Positions 12,590 through 12,879 of a stretch of DNA of 12,879 bases are shown piece by piece (positions within the stretch are counted from its first letter, which is position 1; each line of letters opens with the position of its first letter). Source of the DNA: CAYNWK01 sp964400875 (GTDB lineage Bacteria > Chloroflexota > Anaerolineae > Anaerolineales > UBA4823). Below the pieces are notes generated by a model. That model ran no database searches. It worked only from the letters and a program-made list of their open reading frames with translations, and had not been told where the DNA came from. The translations under genes were made by a program, and so were the position numbers. The stretch is taken from contig CAYNWK010000121.1 of NCBI GenBank assembly GCA_964400875.1, positions 1 to 12,879 on the forward strand, given 5' to 3'.

Positions 12590-12879
12590 ATGAGCGCAGG
12601 AACTGATTTCCACGACGACAACTCCCAGGAATCCCAGATTGAGGACGAGCACTTCGTTCCAGAATTCGGGCTCGATCTGGATCGCTACCTGAACGCTGGG
12701 CACATCGGCGGCGTGCACCATCTGATCCGCTACCTGTGGGCGTTGGAGGTATTGAAAGATGCGCCTCACATACACAGCTTGCTTGACATCGCCTGCGGCT
12801 CCGGTTACGGCAGTTATCTCTTAGCTACCTAAGTTTCGCCCAAAGTAACGGCGACATGCTCCCGGGCGAGTAAGGAAGC
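12590..12879 (+). pseudogene. Class I SAM-dependent methyltransferase, 5' part, interrupted by a stop
   Basis: The frame starts at ATG 12590 with a weak ribosome binding region and encodes HFVPEFGLDLDRYLNAGHIG, HHLIRYLWALEVLK and the SAM-binding motif I SLLDIACGSGYGSYLLA (residues 63-79). A TAA at 12830-12832 ends it after 80 residues, far short of a methyltransferase of about 200 or more. The same frame continues open to the window edge as VSPKVTATCSRASKE, which fits the next strand of a Rossmann methyltransferase (VTxxxYSxAS pattern). It is therefore probably inactivated by a nonsense change; the remainder lies outside the window. Confidence 0.6.

Overview
The window reads as bacterial chromosome, most likely Chloroflexota (Anaerolineae-like). 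That placement is an inference from the gene families and from the greA-lysS neighbourhood; no marker gene proves it. There are two zones. Positions 1 to about 7.7 kb have moderate GC, almost every gene is on the minus strand, and the zone is an accessory cluster. From about 7.8 kb onward the genes are on the plus strand, GC-rich, and begin with housekeeping genes (greA, lysS), followed by an AbiE-type toxin-antitoxin pair and a broken methyltransferase gene.

The left zone is an array of small dihydrofolate-reductase-like (RibD C-terminal fold) genes. Four are intact: 1002-1649, 1832-2386, 2461-3081 and 4282-4884. Three relics of the same family lie among them: a frameshifted and internally deleted copy at 5587-5929, a mid-domain fragment at 4910-5020, and a duplicated 3' end at 1672-1715. 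Other small single-domain genes are interspersed: a pyridoxamine-5'-phosphate-oxidase-like flavoprotein (5094-5570), a DUF2269-type membrane protein (3603-4067), a DUF1579-like soluble protein (3098-3586) and a DUF2200 protein (548-901). A minus-strand promoter at 6062-6089 lies upstream of the array, and a clear intrinsic terminator at 425-461 ends it. A strong 19-bp hairpin (1732-1774) interrupts it. A 28-residue hydrophobic peptide gene (99-185), too short for normal gene calling, lies beyond the terminator.

A MocR/PdxR-type regulator (GntR winged helix plus aminotransferase fold, 6143-7624) sits upstream of the array in the same orientation. It is divergent from a PIG-L-type deacetylase (7815-8573).

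The greA gene is preceded by a strong sigma-70-type promoter whose predicted transcript starts with a hairpin and meets an intrinsic terminator after about 100 nt. This suggests a small RNA or an attenuated leader. A second terminator separates greA from lysS and leaves almost no room for a separate lysS promoter. Next comes an AbiEi/AbiEii operon (10947-12412) with a 4-nt ATGA overlap. Its promoter lies within a perfect 28-bp palindrome, almost certainly the antitoxin's operator, and is spaced so that the mRNA should be leaderless. The window ends in a methyltransferase reading frame broken by an in-frame stop just after the SAM-binding motif.

No CRISPR array, insertion sequence, tRNA or rRNA was seen. 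The best candidates for something not already described are the reductase array with its relics and the greA leader/small RNA. The AbiE operator is the cleanest regulatory element.
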